NCBI RefSeq assembly: GCF_037126465.1
Contig: NC_088203.1
Location: 87,234,668 to 87,298,667 of the forward strand
Direction of reading: 5' to 3'
Length of the DNA stretch: 64,000 nucleotides
Origin: Ornithodoros turicata
Taxonomy: Eukaryota; Arthropoda; Arachnida; Ixodida; Argasidae
The translations under genes were made by a program, and so were the position numbers. Positions 46,001 to 58,400 of the stretch are shown piece after piece (position 1 is the stretch's first letter; each line of letters opens with the position of its first letter). The notes beneath the pieces are model-generated. The model ran no database searches. It saw only the letters and a program-made list of their open reading frames with translations, and was not told where the DNA came from.

Positions 46001-49000
46001 CATGTTATCTAGCTCTAAATTGACGAAGCTTTGTGTCAAAAGCTTTTCCAAGGACAACGTAACCGCCGATATCACGTGAGGCTCCGCACCTTTTGAGATC
46101 GACGGCTTCGTCCGCTGCTCGTCATCCTGTGCCGTAGTCATCATAATTCTCACTATCGTAACTGCATTGTCCATCAGAATGCGCCTCCCCTGCGGGTAAT
46201 TTGACGACCCGTGTCTGGGGTGGCGGAACGCAACTGTTTGCCAACACACGTTTTAGAAGCCACGGTACTTCACAACGAGGTTTTGCGCCAGCACAAAATC
46301 CGTCGAGCACGTGCAACTGCGGGTCAAGCCATGAGTCAAAACGCGTCTCGGACCCGCAGACGCCATCGTAGCACGCAGCAAACTAGAAAAAAAAAAAAAA
46401 AGAAACACACATGAGGGTGAGAGAATGATGTGGAGAGGGAACAACCTCCTCTACTTCTCGCGAGTCCCTTCCGCCCTTTCGAAATCGCGCGCATCTCTAA
46501 TCCCCGGCAGTCATGTACGGATAAACGTGCTGCGTTCTCACTTTAACCCTCACGGAGGCTAAGGCTCTTGAAAATGCCACCTTAATTTGTTTTCAGTGAA
46601 AAGGTGCAATGTTGCTTTTCGAACGTCACACGTTTTACCAGCCGCCGGGAGAACTCTGATCGCTATACGCGAGCAAACGCTTTCGCGGCTATCGTTATAT
46701 TCGTGTCTTGTTTACATGTACCTCAATGGGTGATCTGACGGGAACCAGCAATTTGATTGTAATATCGCGCTTGCCGTTACGTGGAAGATCGTAATAAACG
46801 AGCTCGACTGTTTGGAACAAAGTCCTTAGTGGTGAAACTCTTTCATTTTTCAGAAAGGGCCACAGGTGTCAGGAAGCACAGCATGAAGAAGGAGCTCTGC
46901 ATGACCTTGGTGATTCATCAAGAGGGTCACGGCGGCGACAAGCACGGCGTCCAAGCTTAGAGCGACAAGCCAGCTTTGAGAGACATGTGTGTGAAGACTC
47001 CTATGAAGCACAGCATTATTCAGGTATGGTACTTATATCTCCTGGCCACTGCAGTGCTCATGCACCACCTCATGATCTGTGTTTCTACTTTGTATGCTTG
47101 TTATCGTCATCCTCCTCTCTCTCTTATCCTGGACCATCTCATCGCTCATACCTGTAGATAGCTTTTAACTACCACACACTCTCTCTCACATCATCTCTCC
47201 CATAATCGTCTCCCACACACTCACCATAGTTTTGGAGCTCTATGGCCTTTGTTGCCTTTGTGCCATTAAACGCATAATCACTCTCTCTCTCACTTTGTAT
47301 GCATCGTGCACATATGCTCAGCTCAGCGTACATCCACATGGTATCGTAATTGAGGCAGCATTTGCATTTCTTCATGCCAACAAATTGCCAGCAATAGCAT
47401 GGTAGGAGTGTGGTTCCTAAAATGCTTATTTGCTTTACTTGACTGCAATTCTCCAGATTCTCCGGCAGTTCTCTCTCTCTAGATTGAACTTCACATGCTA
47501 AAACAATTGGGGGGGGGGGAACAGATTGTAGAATCTGCTGACACAATAATGTTATTTTATCTTTGAACTAGATTTCGTCATCCGCCACTGTTTAGCGCAT
47601 CGTGGGCGCATAGTAGCTCATACACCGTAAAGCCTCAATGCAATTATTGCATATACAGGTCGTTTCACCTAACGCGATAAAAAATTCTAACTGGCGACGT
47701 ACTCGCCGGCAATTACCTTCTAGAAACTTTTGCCACCATTGAGGAAGGCTTTGGACAATTTTTAATTGTGGGAAATTTATTTTTGTCAATTGAACTTTGA
47801 AGATTGCCAAGCGAACCTCACTTTTTTTTTTTTACAGAAATACTATGCACAAAAACTTTGCACAGGTGTTATGCACAAACAAACACTATGCACAATATCG
47901 CAACAGAAATATTCGGAAAAAATTATTAGAAATTATGCTTTAGCAGCGTCTGCTCGATTGTCGCAAAAAAGGGCGCATGGAAGGTGTGGGGAGAGGAGGA
48001 AGTGTTCCTGCCTCTTGTTTTACCTTTCTTTCCCCCACTTTTACCTTGATGCTGGGGACAACCGCCTTATCACAAAGAAGGCAAAACAAATGAAGGTGGG
48101 GACACTTCTTCCTCTAGACACACATTTCGAGCACGCTTCTTTGCGAAAATCAAGCAGGCGGGGCTAAAGCGTAATTTTTACTAATTTTTTTTTTCGACTC
48201 TTTCTGTTGCAACACTGTGCATAGTTTTGGTTGGGTCTATGGTTATTCGTGGAGGACATATTTCTGTAAAAAAAAGTGGGGTTCGCTTGGCAATTTTCAA
48301 AGTTCAATTGACAAAAATAAATTCCCCGCAATTAAAAATTCTCGAACGCCTTCCTTAATGGTAGTAAAAGTTTGCAGAAGGTAATAGACCTCTCCCTGTT
48401 TGTAAACAAATGACGTCATACTGTTCGACAGCGCCACCAATTTGGTAGACTTGAACCACACGCTCGAAGCTAGGGGTGAACAAGGTCGCGCCCGAAAGCC
48501 ACGGTCCTGAGGGGATTACGATGGTTCCTGAAAAGGACGCGACCTTCGGTCCTACTTTTCTTTCAATGGGAGGCAGATAACAAATGACCCTTCGTGGAAC
48601 CCAGCCCTCCCCTTCAGATTTGTTTCGGTTTCAGTCTGTCTACCAGCATCATGATGACGTTTCTCGGGTACAGGTCTATTGCCGAAAGTCCCACAATCCT
48701 CCGGCGAGTACGTCGCCAGTTAAAATTCTTGTATCACTTTAGGTGAAACGCCCTGTATTATTGTTGGCGGATAAACAACAGTGCAAAAATGCGAAATGAA
48801 ATTCTTATTGTCAGCTGTGCATAATACGGATGGTGCGGGCTTATTGTAATTGAGGTACGTCTTATTGTGGTGGTATTTGACCATGGTCTCTTGCGAGGTC
48901 TAATACATATAAGAGTTTGTTACATGTGTTCATGCTATTCGCACATGACATTGAGGGCATGTAATACCCCCAAAACTAAATTGTATCCATGACGAAAACC

Positions 49001-49216
49001 CAAGACTGGGAAAAAGACGAAAACAGACGACATGAAACAGACAACACGAAAACAGACGACAACACAAAAACAGACGACACGAAAAACATGTGTCGTCTGT
49101 TTTTCGTCTTTTTCCCGGTCTCGGGTTTTCGTCATGGATCTTAGCCACCAGCTCGCTTGCTTTTTAACCACTTTATCTAAATTGTATCTCAATCTAAATA
49201 AATAAAATAAACAATA

Positions 49217-49275
<59 letters not shown>

Positions 49276-52200
49276 TAAATTGTGTTGACAATTTCAGCGC
49301 ACACGCCAAGAGGTTACCCCACCCGAGAAGAGAGCTGTGACAGTTACCAGAGTGCCTCACCTCCGCAGAGCAGTTGGACGTATCAAGATGCCTACCTGAC
49401 TGGGGGTGCCAAAGGGGAAACACATTCCAGTCAGCAGTGGAACGCGGCAGACGAGCCGAGTCGGAAGATCAGTAGGAGCTACTCGGAAGAAGAAGGCGGG
49501 TATTACGATGGCCGTAGCTACGGAGAGTACAACAGTGCTAGTTATTTTAGTGCTGCAGACAGGACTGACTACTACGGAAACTCTACTGCAATGCCGTACG
49601 AGAGAACTCTGTATCAGGACGACGTGTTGTGTGAAGACAGCTTCCAGGAAGGCGTCCCCGGTAGGAAAGGCTTCTTACCCGCGTCTGCGCTGCCCGACGA
49701 CTCCGCGACGTACATCGAGTACCCCGATGGGAAAATGGTCATCGAGTACCCTGATGGGAAGATGATGGTGGAATATCCGGATGGAAAAATTGAAGAATTC
49801 CACAAGGATGACGGTGTGCAGAACGGATTTCAGATGGCAGCCGTTTGCGAAGCACCCGTGCCCAGCATGACGACGGAAACAAATTCTTTGGCTCCCGAAG
49901 AAGTGTTTCCTCGAAAACTGAGCACGATTGAGACAGAACCCTCCTTGAAGACGTTGAGCAGAGCGGAAGAGGCGAACGTACGGCGGAGTAGTTATTACGA
50001 AAGTAGCCAAGCGGAGGAAGGAAACTCTGTTTCTCAAAAACCTCTTCAGGAGCTCAGTCCATGTAGAAAAACTGTGGAGGAGGATGAGTGGAGAAAAAGT
50101 GCCGAAACAATTGTACCTGAACCTAGTCACGGGTAAGTCCTCTACACCTACATAGACAGAGCCTTGCGTTCTACGGTTAGCCCTGGCAGAACCTGTTCTT
50201 ACACCCCGATTTGCGTCATCGTTAGTAATGATCTGGTTTTTGGGATTTTACTCGAAAAAGGTCTCTACTGTAAAACCCAAAAAGCCTCAAAAACCCCCTA
50301 AACCCATAATCTCTCTCTCTCTCTCTACCCCCCCCTCAAAAACAGACTTGCCATAATGCAAATTCAGCCGCGAATACGGACACTGGAGAAAATTCAAATT
50401 CAAATATATTTTAATTCACACCATTCATTTACAATTTGTCTAAAAAGAAAGCTGTGCATTGAACACAGCCGCTCGGCAACTCCTGTTAATCTGACTCGCG
50501 AGGCGTGTTTTTTTCTTGGTTTTTCTGTTTTGTGCCCGAAAACCGGCTTTTTCACTCGGTTTACCCCATTGTGCTGCTCCTCAAATAAAGCCTTACTTTT
50601 ATCGCCCCCCCCCCCTTCCAATTTTCAGAAAACATAAAACCCGACACAAGGGGGGGTATGTTTCATGGTAAAACTGGTAAAATTGTTCATGGATCATGAA
50701 CAATGGGGTGTCATGGTACATAGAGCTGTGTTATGGCTCCATATCAGAAGGATCAGATTTTGATGTATTCATGTAAAATACAGCTCATAAAGTGTGTATG
50801 GTGTGTTTTAACTGCTTCGATTATATTTAGTTTGTAAGTGTCTAACACTAGTGCTGCATGTGACATGAGCAATCTGGAACGTGTGTGTCATATACACCGA
50901 AACATTCTTCTCGAGGGCCAAAAGCAGTGGGCGCATGTTTTACACGAGTGCGTGTTATCCACCGAAAATTACGGTACTGAAAAATTGACAACGTGCCCTG
51001 AGAAAGTACCCACTTTCACTCACGCGTAACGAATTCTGTAGCCAGTGTTATGTAGGCGTCAGGTGATATAGATGATGCTCCGCCAATTTCACCAATGCAT
51101 CTTATCACCACAGATACGAAACTGTCCTTTGGGCTAGAACATATGCGACACACCAGGAGTTCCCAAACTGTCCCAAGAGGTTCCGCGGGACTGATGGGTC
51201 CTGTGATGTCTCTTGAGGGGTTTCCTCGGCCGGCCATCCATTGTTATGCAATGTACACGGTAATCATGCGATGCGTTTTCATACGAATGCTTCCCCGGGC
51301 ATGGCTGCGATTCATGCTTTGTGAAAATAATGAGCAGCAAGACCTTTGTGTCGAACTTGTGACATTTTCAGAAAGACTGATGTTACCAAAGGTGTGGCTA
51401 TAATGATGTTTGTTTATTTATCCTGCCCACCAACAGCCACTGGCCTAAGTGGAGGTGATACAACATCAATTTAAAATACAGTGTTAAAAAACACCAAAGG
51501 AAAGTACAAAAAGCAACAGAAAAATTACAGTTAGACAAGATATATACGAAATTTCAAACACTATAAAACAGTTAACTTAAGCACTGAGTCTCTGAGTCAG
51601 GTTGACAGTCACTAAGGCCCGGTTTCACAGACCCGATTGACTTTAAAGCAAGATCAAGCGTCCCTTGAGCTTGAAGTTAGCCATCAATACTTTTTCAATA
51701 ACATTGGTTCATGACATAGGGTGAATTCCAGTAACATTAGCTATAACGTAGGAGGAGGGTGGAGTCGTAATTTCAAGTTAAGGGATGCCCTAAGTCAACT
51801 AAATCACCTGGTCGACTAAGTCAACTAAATCGTACATTTTTAGTCTCCACATGAAACATGATTACAGAATGGAATATATATGACTGGCCTTGTGGCCACT
51901 GCCAAATCAGAGAGTAAAATCATGAGAATTCACTTCTTATGTCGCAAGAGACCTATGATCACGAACGACATCACACGGCTGGATTGGTGAACTAATTTTA
52001 CCCACTCAATGGTTCTTCTACACGAGTTGCATTGATTTGGATTTGATTCAGTCAACTTGCGTTCACACAAGTGCATTTAAGTACCAGAGCAATGCAATAT
52101 CCCAGCACACAAAGAGAAACCAATCCAAAGGATATCATACTGACAGGGAGGACACCGATCAGATAGAGATAGAGAGAAAACTCGTCTTCGACACTGAATG

Positions 52201-55200
52201 TGTCACCACGATGCAAGATATCTTGATTTAGGCATGCAGGAATCCAAAATGTAGCATCAAAATGTATCCCCAGCGTAGCCAGAAAACAGCCATAAGTCAC
52301 CATTGCCCGTATTTCTGCAGCACCACAGTCTCAACGTAGCCGATTTGGCGCAAAGTAGCGAATCCTGGCTCGTGCTCACTTTAATGCCCTTGTGCTGCTG
52401 TGGTGATTGTCCTACAAATTCTTATTTGTAAGTCACAATCATTGTTGGTTCTCAACCTCAATCACAAGGTTTGTCAACAGGAATTTCGATTTTGCTTTTG
52501 TTCTAGCACCAGCGAAGTATTTTTCCGTAAAAGCTGGTCCTAGTTGTGCTTTTTGGCAATCTGCAACGAGTAGCCATTTCCCAAAATTTTATATGTACAT
52601 GTGCTATGACAATGCATGTGTCTGGAAAACCTTTGTGTACAGAAGTACGTGAAGCACTGTGTGCCGTTTTACTTCAAAAGAACACCTGCAGGTAATATTT
52701 GACAAATGAGGATGATGAACATGATCACCAGGGAAAGTATGTAAATTACTTTGGAGAGTTGAAGAAGTTGAAAAGTTTGCAATGGTACTCATTTGCTGCC
52801 TGCACATCTTGGAATATGCACCAACCAGACACTCTGTAGCTTCCTCATGTGGTGGTGCAATGCCTGCTACTTTCTTCAAATTGTTTGACAGATGGTGACA
52901 CCTACCTTTTGTACCTGTGACAGTTTTTGCTATCACGTGAGTATCCACAACAGTACAACCATCACAATTCGACTACAGTCTCAGCTCAGTCGGTCAGTCA
53001 CTGTTCTTGCATAAGATCATGGTAAGAGCAGAAATAAGGCGTTTAGTTGTATTTTGGCAGTTAGCCAAAGTCAAAAGTTGTCAAGTGCATTGTGGGGCAT
53101 TTCCACAGCAGTTTATGACGTGGTTGCATCAAACAAGGTTAGCAACAGCGATATTGAACGAGATTGGCTGTGTGTATGACTATGGCAATCAGGGATCCGA
53201 GATTTCTGTTTGCCGCAGAAAAAATTTTCAGTTTTGTCACGGAAAGAACAGATAGTTAGCATACTGTCGTTTTCACGCAATATCCTCTTGGAACATGCTC
53301 TCTTCCAACGGATACCCAATGCCATGGAGGAGGAAGGGCCACACAAAACGAACTTGAGCGCATAAGCCACAACAAGCCGGACAAAAAGCTGCTGATATAT
53401 TGAGTATTTTTTTTTGTTTTCCCAACTGGTATTGTTGTTCTGAGCGGTTGGTGTGGTTTGGTTAGAAAAAAAAGAAAAAAAGAAAAGAAACGCTAGCATA
53501 AGCCTCTCTCTTCTGCTTCTCTTCTTTTCTGTTTTGCTTCTTCTCTTTGGTTCCTTCTTTTGCTTACGTTGCTCTTCAGTCTCGGCAGCCCGTCGCCATC
53601 GATCGCAGTCCGTTTCCCTTTGATTCCCTCAGATTTCCCTCAGACTTGCCCGCGCATCTGGCACGCCAGAAACCTCCTCCTCCGCACGGCGCGCGCTACT
53701 GTCTGCACGTCTGTCCGCAGATCGACACCACCGTTATTCCTTTGACATGACCCTTCTAATGCTCACGCATTAAAAAGAAATGAGTTGGATGGTGAGCCAA
53801 GGCCTTTTGGATGTCAATTTCAGCTACTTATTATAGATAAGGAATAAAACACAGGCACACACACTCTTATTACAACCACGCACGTGAGCAAAAGGGCGGA
53901 TTAGGCACAGCTAGAGGCATAGCCTCTTGATCATGCACTGACGTCATGTGTTCCCAATCGTAGTATGTTGCGCAACGGATGGCTGGCGCTGATCAGGGGC
54001 AGAGGTCTGTGGAAGTTTCGTTTTTGGTGGTCTGCACATTTCTTGACGGCAGTACAAGTCTGTCACAGCACTTATAGGGGGATATCCGTGTTTGGTGTTT
54101 TGGGAAGGAGAGGTCAGCTTGCTCTGAACTTTCCGCTCAGTGCACCAAGGGGGAAGGGCAAAGTGAAGGCCGAAAGAGGAAGGGGAAATATGATGGTGGT
54201 AACTGGAAGGTGAGGGATGTGCAGTCCTCGGGATTCGGATAACCCCGTAGAACTGTCCACCACGGAAAACATTTGAGCATGTCTCAGTAGCCGGCCCCTT
54301 CATTGGGATGCCCTTTAACCACAGTAATAGCTAACAGTAACTGCCTGGGGCGTCAGGGGAGAGGTTTTTGCAGCACACCCTAATGCCCCCCAAAATACCA
54401 GTCAGGAAGGCCAAAAACGACAAAAAAAGAGAGAGAGAGAGAGAGATGGGTGTCATCCCCCTCCTCCTACAAGATACCTCCCCCCTGCCCGAGATGAAAA
54501 TCTTGGGACTATCCCTCGAAAGTCCCTCAACACAGGCCGAGGAGTGGTGGTTGTTGACGAAAATCTTAATAGAACGATCATGTGTTACAGACAGTGCAGA
54601 ATGACATTAAATAATGCTGAACGGCTTCGACTTACAGCATTTGCTGAATCTCTCTGTACGTGATTGACAAAAATAGATCGTCTTTAGGTTTCAAATGTGT
54701 TTTGTGTTAGAGTGGTAGTGAAGGTGCAGTGCCTCACTGAAAAGAACGTTACCTGCAGTAAGTAAAATTGTGATAAGTGAACATAAAGATCTGTAAAAAG
54801 AAAACAGAATACTGGACGGTAGGGCCTCCACGCATGATAAGCGAGGACCGTTACGCGAGATTGAGGTTAGGGCACACATGGCTCACGCATCACCACCTAC
54901 TCAGAGGTCAGGATCCACCAGCTTGCGCGCACTGCGGTGACAGCTTGACCGTCTTGCACGTGCTAGCATCCTGCCCTCACTTCGAACACCAACGCCAACA
55001 GTATTTCACCGCATTCTACAGATACCATGTCCCACTCCACCCAACCCTTCTACTGGGTGACACTCCTCTTGTGCCGTTTGATAATGTCATCCAATTTTTG
55101 ACCATGTGTGGGTTACTTAGTAAGATGTAGGTGTTAAGCACTGCTCCGCTTTTATCCAATATCACCGAACTCCTTATGTAAATATCTCATCCTGGATCAC

Positions 55201-55430
55201 CTCATCGCTCACACTTGTAGATAGCTTTTAACTGCCATACTCACTTGTTATCGTCATTCTCCTCTCTCTCTTATCCTGGTCCATCTCATCGCTCATACCT
55301 GGAGATAGCTTTTAAGAACCACACACACACTCTCTCTCACATCATCTCTCCCATAATCATCTCACACCACCACACACTCACCATAGTTTTGGCGCTCTAT
55401 GGCCTTTGTTGCCTTTATGCCATTAAACCC

Positions 55431-55470
<40 letters not shown>

Positions 55471-58400
55471 CCCGTTGGCGTAGCCAATGGTAGGTTCGGG
55501 TGTTCGATCTTCCCGAAACCGTACATTCGGTAGCGCATTTTGGATAGGGAAAACGAGCGTGAAATCGTCATTTCTCATGTAAAGCTTCCTCCCCCCCCCT
55601 CCTCCTCCTCCTCCACCTCGCGAAATATTTTGCTGGCTACGTCACTGGCGGAGAGCGAGGCCCCGGGTGTGTAACCGCTCCCCTTGCCCCACCTCCCGAT
55701 CCGAAACCACACGGCTAACTCGTAGCACAGCTAACTACAAATCCTATCGTCCTTCGGTTATCGAATCCTTGCGCGAGGCTTTCGCCAAAGGTCTCGCGAG
55801 TACGCTGCAGTCACGCACGACCGTTGCAGGGTGTCTCAGTTAAATCCCCGGGATAAATAATTCGCGAACGGGTGCACCAATCCAAGAACTTTCTTTCTTA
55901 CAAGTATCTGTCCTAAACCATCTACAAGCTCCGTACCGTGTGAATGAGTGGGAGGCGTTCAGTATTTAAATAAAAATTCAAATGAGTTTCGTGAAAAAAC
56001 ATGATTTCTCAAGCAGGGCGCCTTTGGCATTAAAAAGGGTACTACCCCTTTTGGGACCTTCAGTGGACACCTCTTAGAGAAAAATCTGCCACCGAAGCGG
56101 GTCATTTGTTGCTGTAATTAATTGGTTTCGGTTTACATACTTTTGTCGCGGCTGTCCGGGTGAAGTGAAGCGCAAAAGGACGTAATTGATTGGTGTAATT
56201 CATTGGTGTAAAAACTCAATATTTTGGTTGGTTAATAAGAGAATGGAAGAGCGGCGCTTTGCGCTTCACCGCGACCAGCCGCGACAAAAGCATGTAAACC
56301 GAAACCAATTAATTCTCAGAAGTTTCAGGGGGCGGGGTGGGTGGGGGGTTGTAAAGGGGGGCGAGCAAGTGAACGCAGCGGCATGCTTTCGGCAAGAATT
56401 GCACCTCCCGATACAGGGTGTTTTTTTTTTATTAATTAGTTACAGAATTTTTATTTAAAAAAATAGCAAAACAGAATAGGCGCCGTTTTATCGAGTGAGT
56501 ATGCGGTACACACAGACTCGCGTGTCTCGCCCTGTCACTTATAGAAATTGTGTCGCTAAATTGAATTTAGAAATACTCCCGAAATTAAATTTCCGACGCG
56601 CTCAGGGGAAGCGTGCGCTTTCTGTGGTTGTCTTAGCGCCTATCTCCACCATAGTTCCGGTTTCCTCTCGACAATTTCCTTCTCGCCTTGCGATGCCTTT
56701 CACCGCGAACGGAACGGCTTCATTGTGGTACTACAGGCACAGCTGCTTTCGGCGATGTCGTCGTAGAACGCGGGCAAAGACGTCCACGACATGCGGCCGC
56801 GAATATGACGCACCTGTTTTGCCCTTCCAGTCTCGCTGAATATTCTCATGTAAAGGGCGCAGAAAGCTTCGCGACGAACTCCGCTTGGACGAGGTACGAC
56901 GGTATATTCTACTATACTTTACTGCACTCTTAAAAGTGGGGCGAATGAAAACGGGGGCGTACGCAATTTTTGTGGTATTGTACAGTTCATAATTGCCACA
57001 AAAATGGCGTACGCCCCCTCCGTTTTCGTCAAATCAAGGGAGAGGACGTTGTCGTTCGGTATTAGCAAGGAACCGTGGTATTAGGGTTGGAGCATGCTAT
57101 ACGGTGAAGCTCTGTTTTTACAGTGTAGGGATGCTGCCATAAGGTTTACACCACTTGTCTAGTGGCCAAAACGATACAGCGGCAGCGCAACAAAGAGGAC
57201 AAGAAGGATCAGACAAACACAGGCGCTGTACTATCCTTGTATGTATCCTTGTACTATCCTATGTATCCTTCTTATCGTCGTTGTTGCGCTGTATCGTTTT
57301 GAGTACGTACCAACTCGCCCAACTCTCCGCATTAATTGTCTAGTGGTGTTTCGTGTCAGAGGTGGGTTCAGTGGAAAGTTGCTGTCCTGCATCCTACAGC
57401 ATCCAGTAACAAAGTGTGTTTCACCTATAGCTCTTCTTTGTTTTTCTTCGTCTTTTATTTAAAAGTTTTCTGTTCAGTTGTATAGTACATGCCTTCAATG
57501 CCAGTGATTGAGATACATTGAAGCCTGAGCTGTAGGGAAGTACATGATCTAGACGTGATGCTCTTTCTCCTCAGTACACATTCATTCTTTCCTTTATATA
57601 CTGGAGCGTGCACATTTTCCAGTCGTATTTATGTGCTTTGGTGCGAGCGCTTCGACGCCTTTTAGTCTAGGTTAGGTATTCCACGGTGGAGTGGGACAGA
57701 GTGGGACGTAAAAAAACAGATACACACAGAATAGATGCTGTAAAATGTTATGTTTGTGCTCAAACATTGTATTTCTTTTAATTACGGGTGTTAATAATTA
57801 CGTCACAGAACCGGAGAGGTGATTGTATTTAGCAGAATACATGTATTGTTTCTCCTGCCATTTTATGCGAAATATTTGTTGCCATTGCAATGTTTCCTGT
57901 TTGAATGAAAATTATAGGATTGACTTCTATAGAGACCTGTTCGACTTTTTTCATAATGGGGGTCTTCAACCCTGTATACAGTCTGCATATCTTGCATGTA
58001 GGCTGGTTACCTTTTTCCGTTTTATGGACAATGCATATTAAGTAATAATAATAATAATAGATAATAATGCATGCTTAATAGACCCACCTAAAGAGAGAGA
58101 GAGACAGAGAGAGAAAGAATAGCAAGCCTAAATCAAAGGGATTTTATCAAGCAGTGCAATATTAAGCTCTGACCTTAAAAATGTTATGTCTCTGTTGCTT
58201 ATCTATTTTCACTGTGTTGCGGATAACCGAGAAGGGCTTTCTCTAAAGTACCTCCAGTTTCCTCCCGTAATCGTTCCCAGTGAGTCATCCAGCATCTTGT
58301 ATAGTCTCAGCTATGATGTCATTCCTGAGCGAAATCAATACAATCAAATAATATACGAAATCGAAAAAAAAAAACAATATTGTTCCCGTACGGTTCTCCA

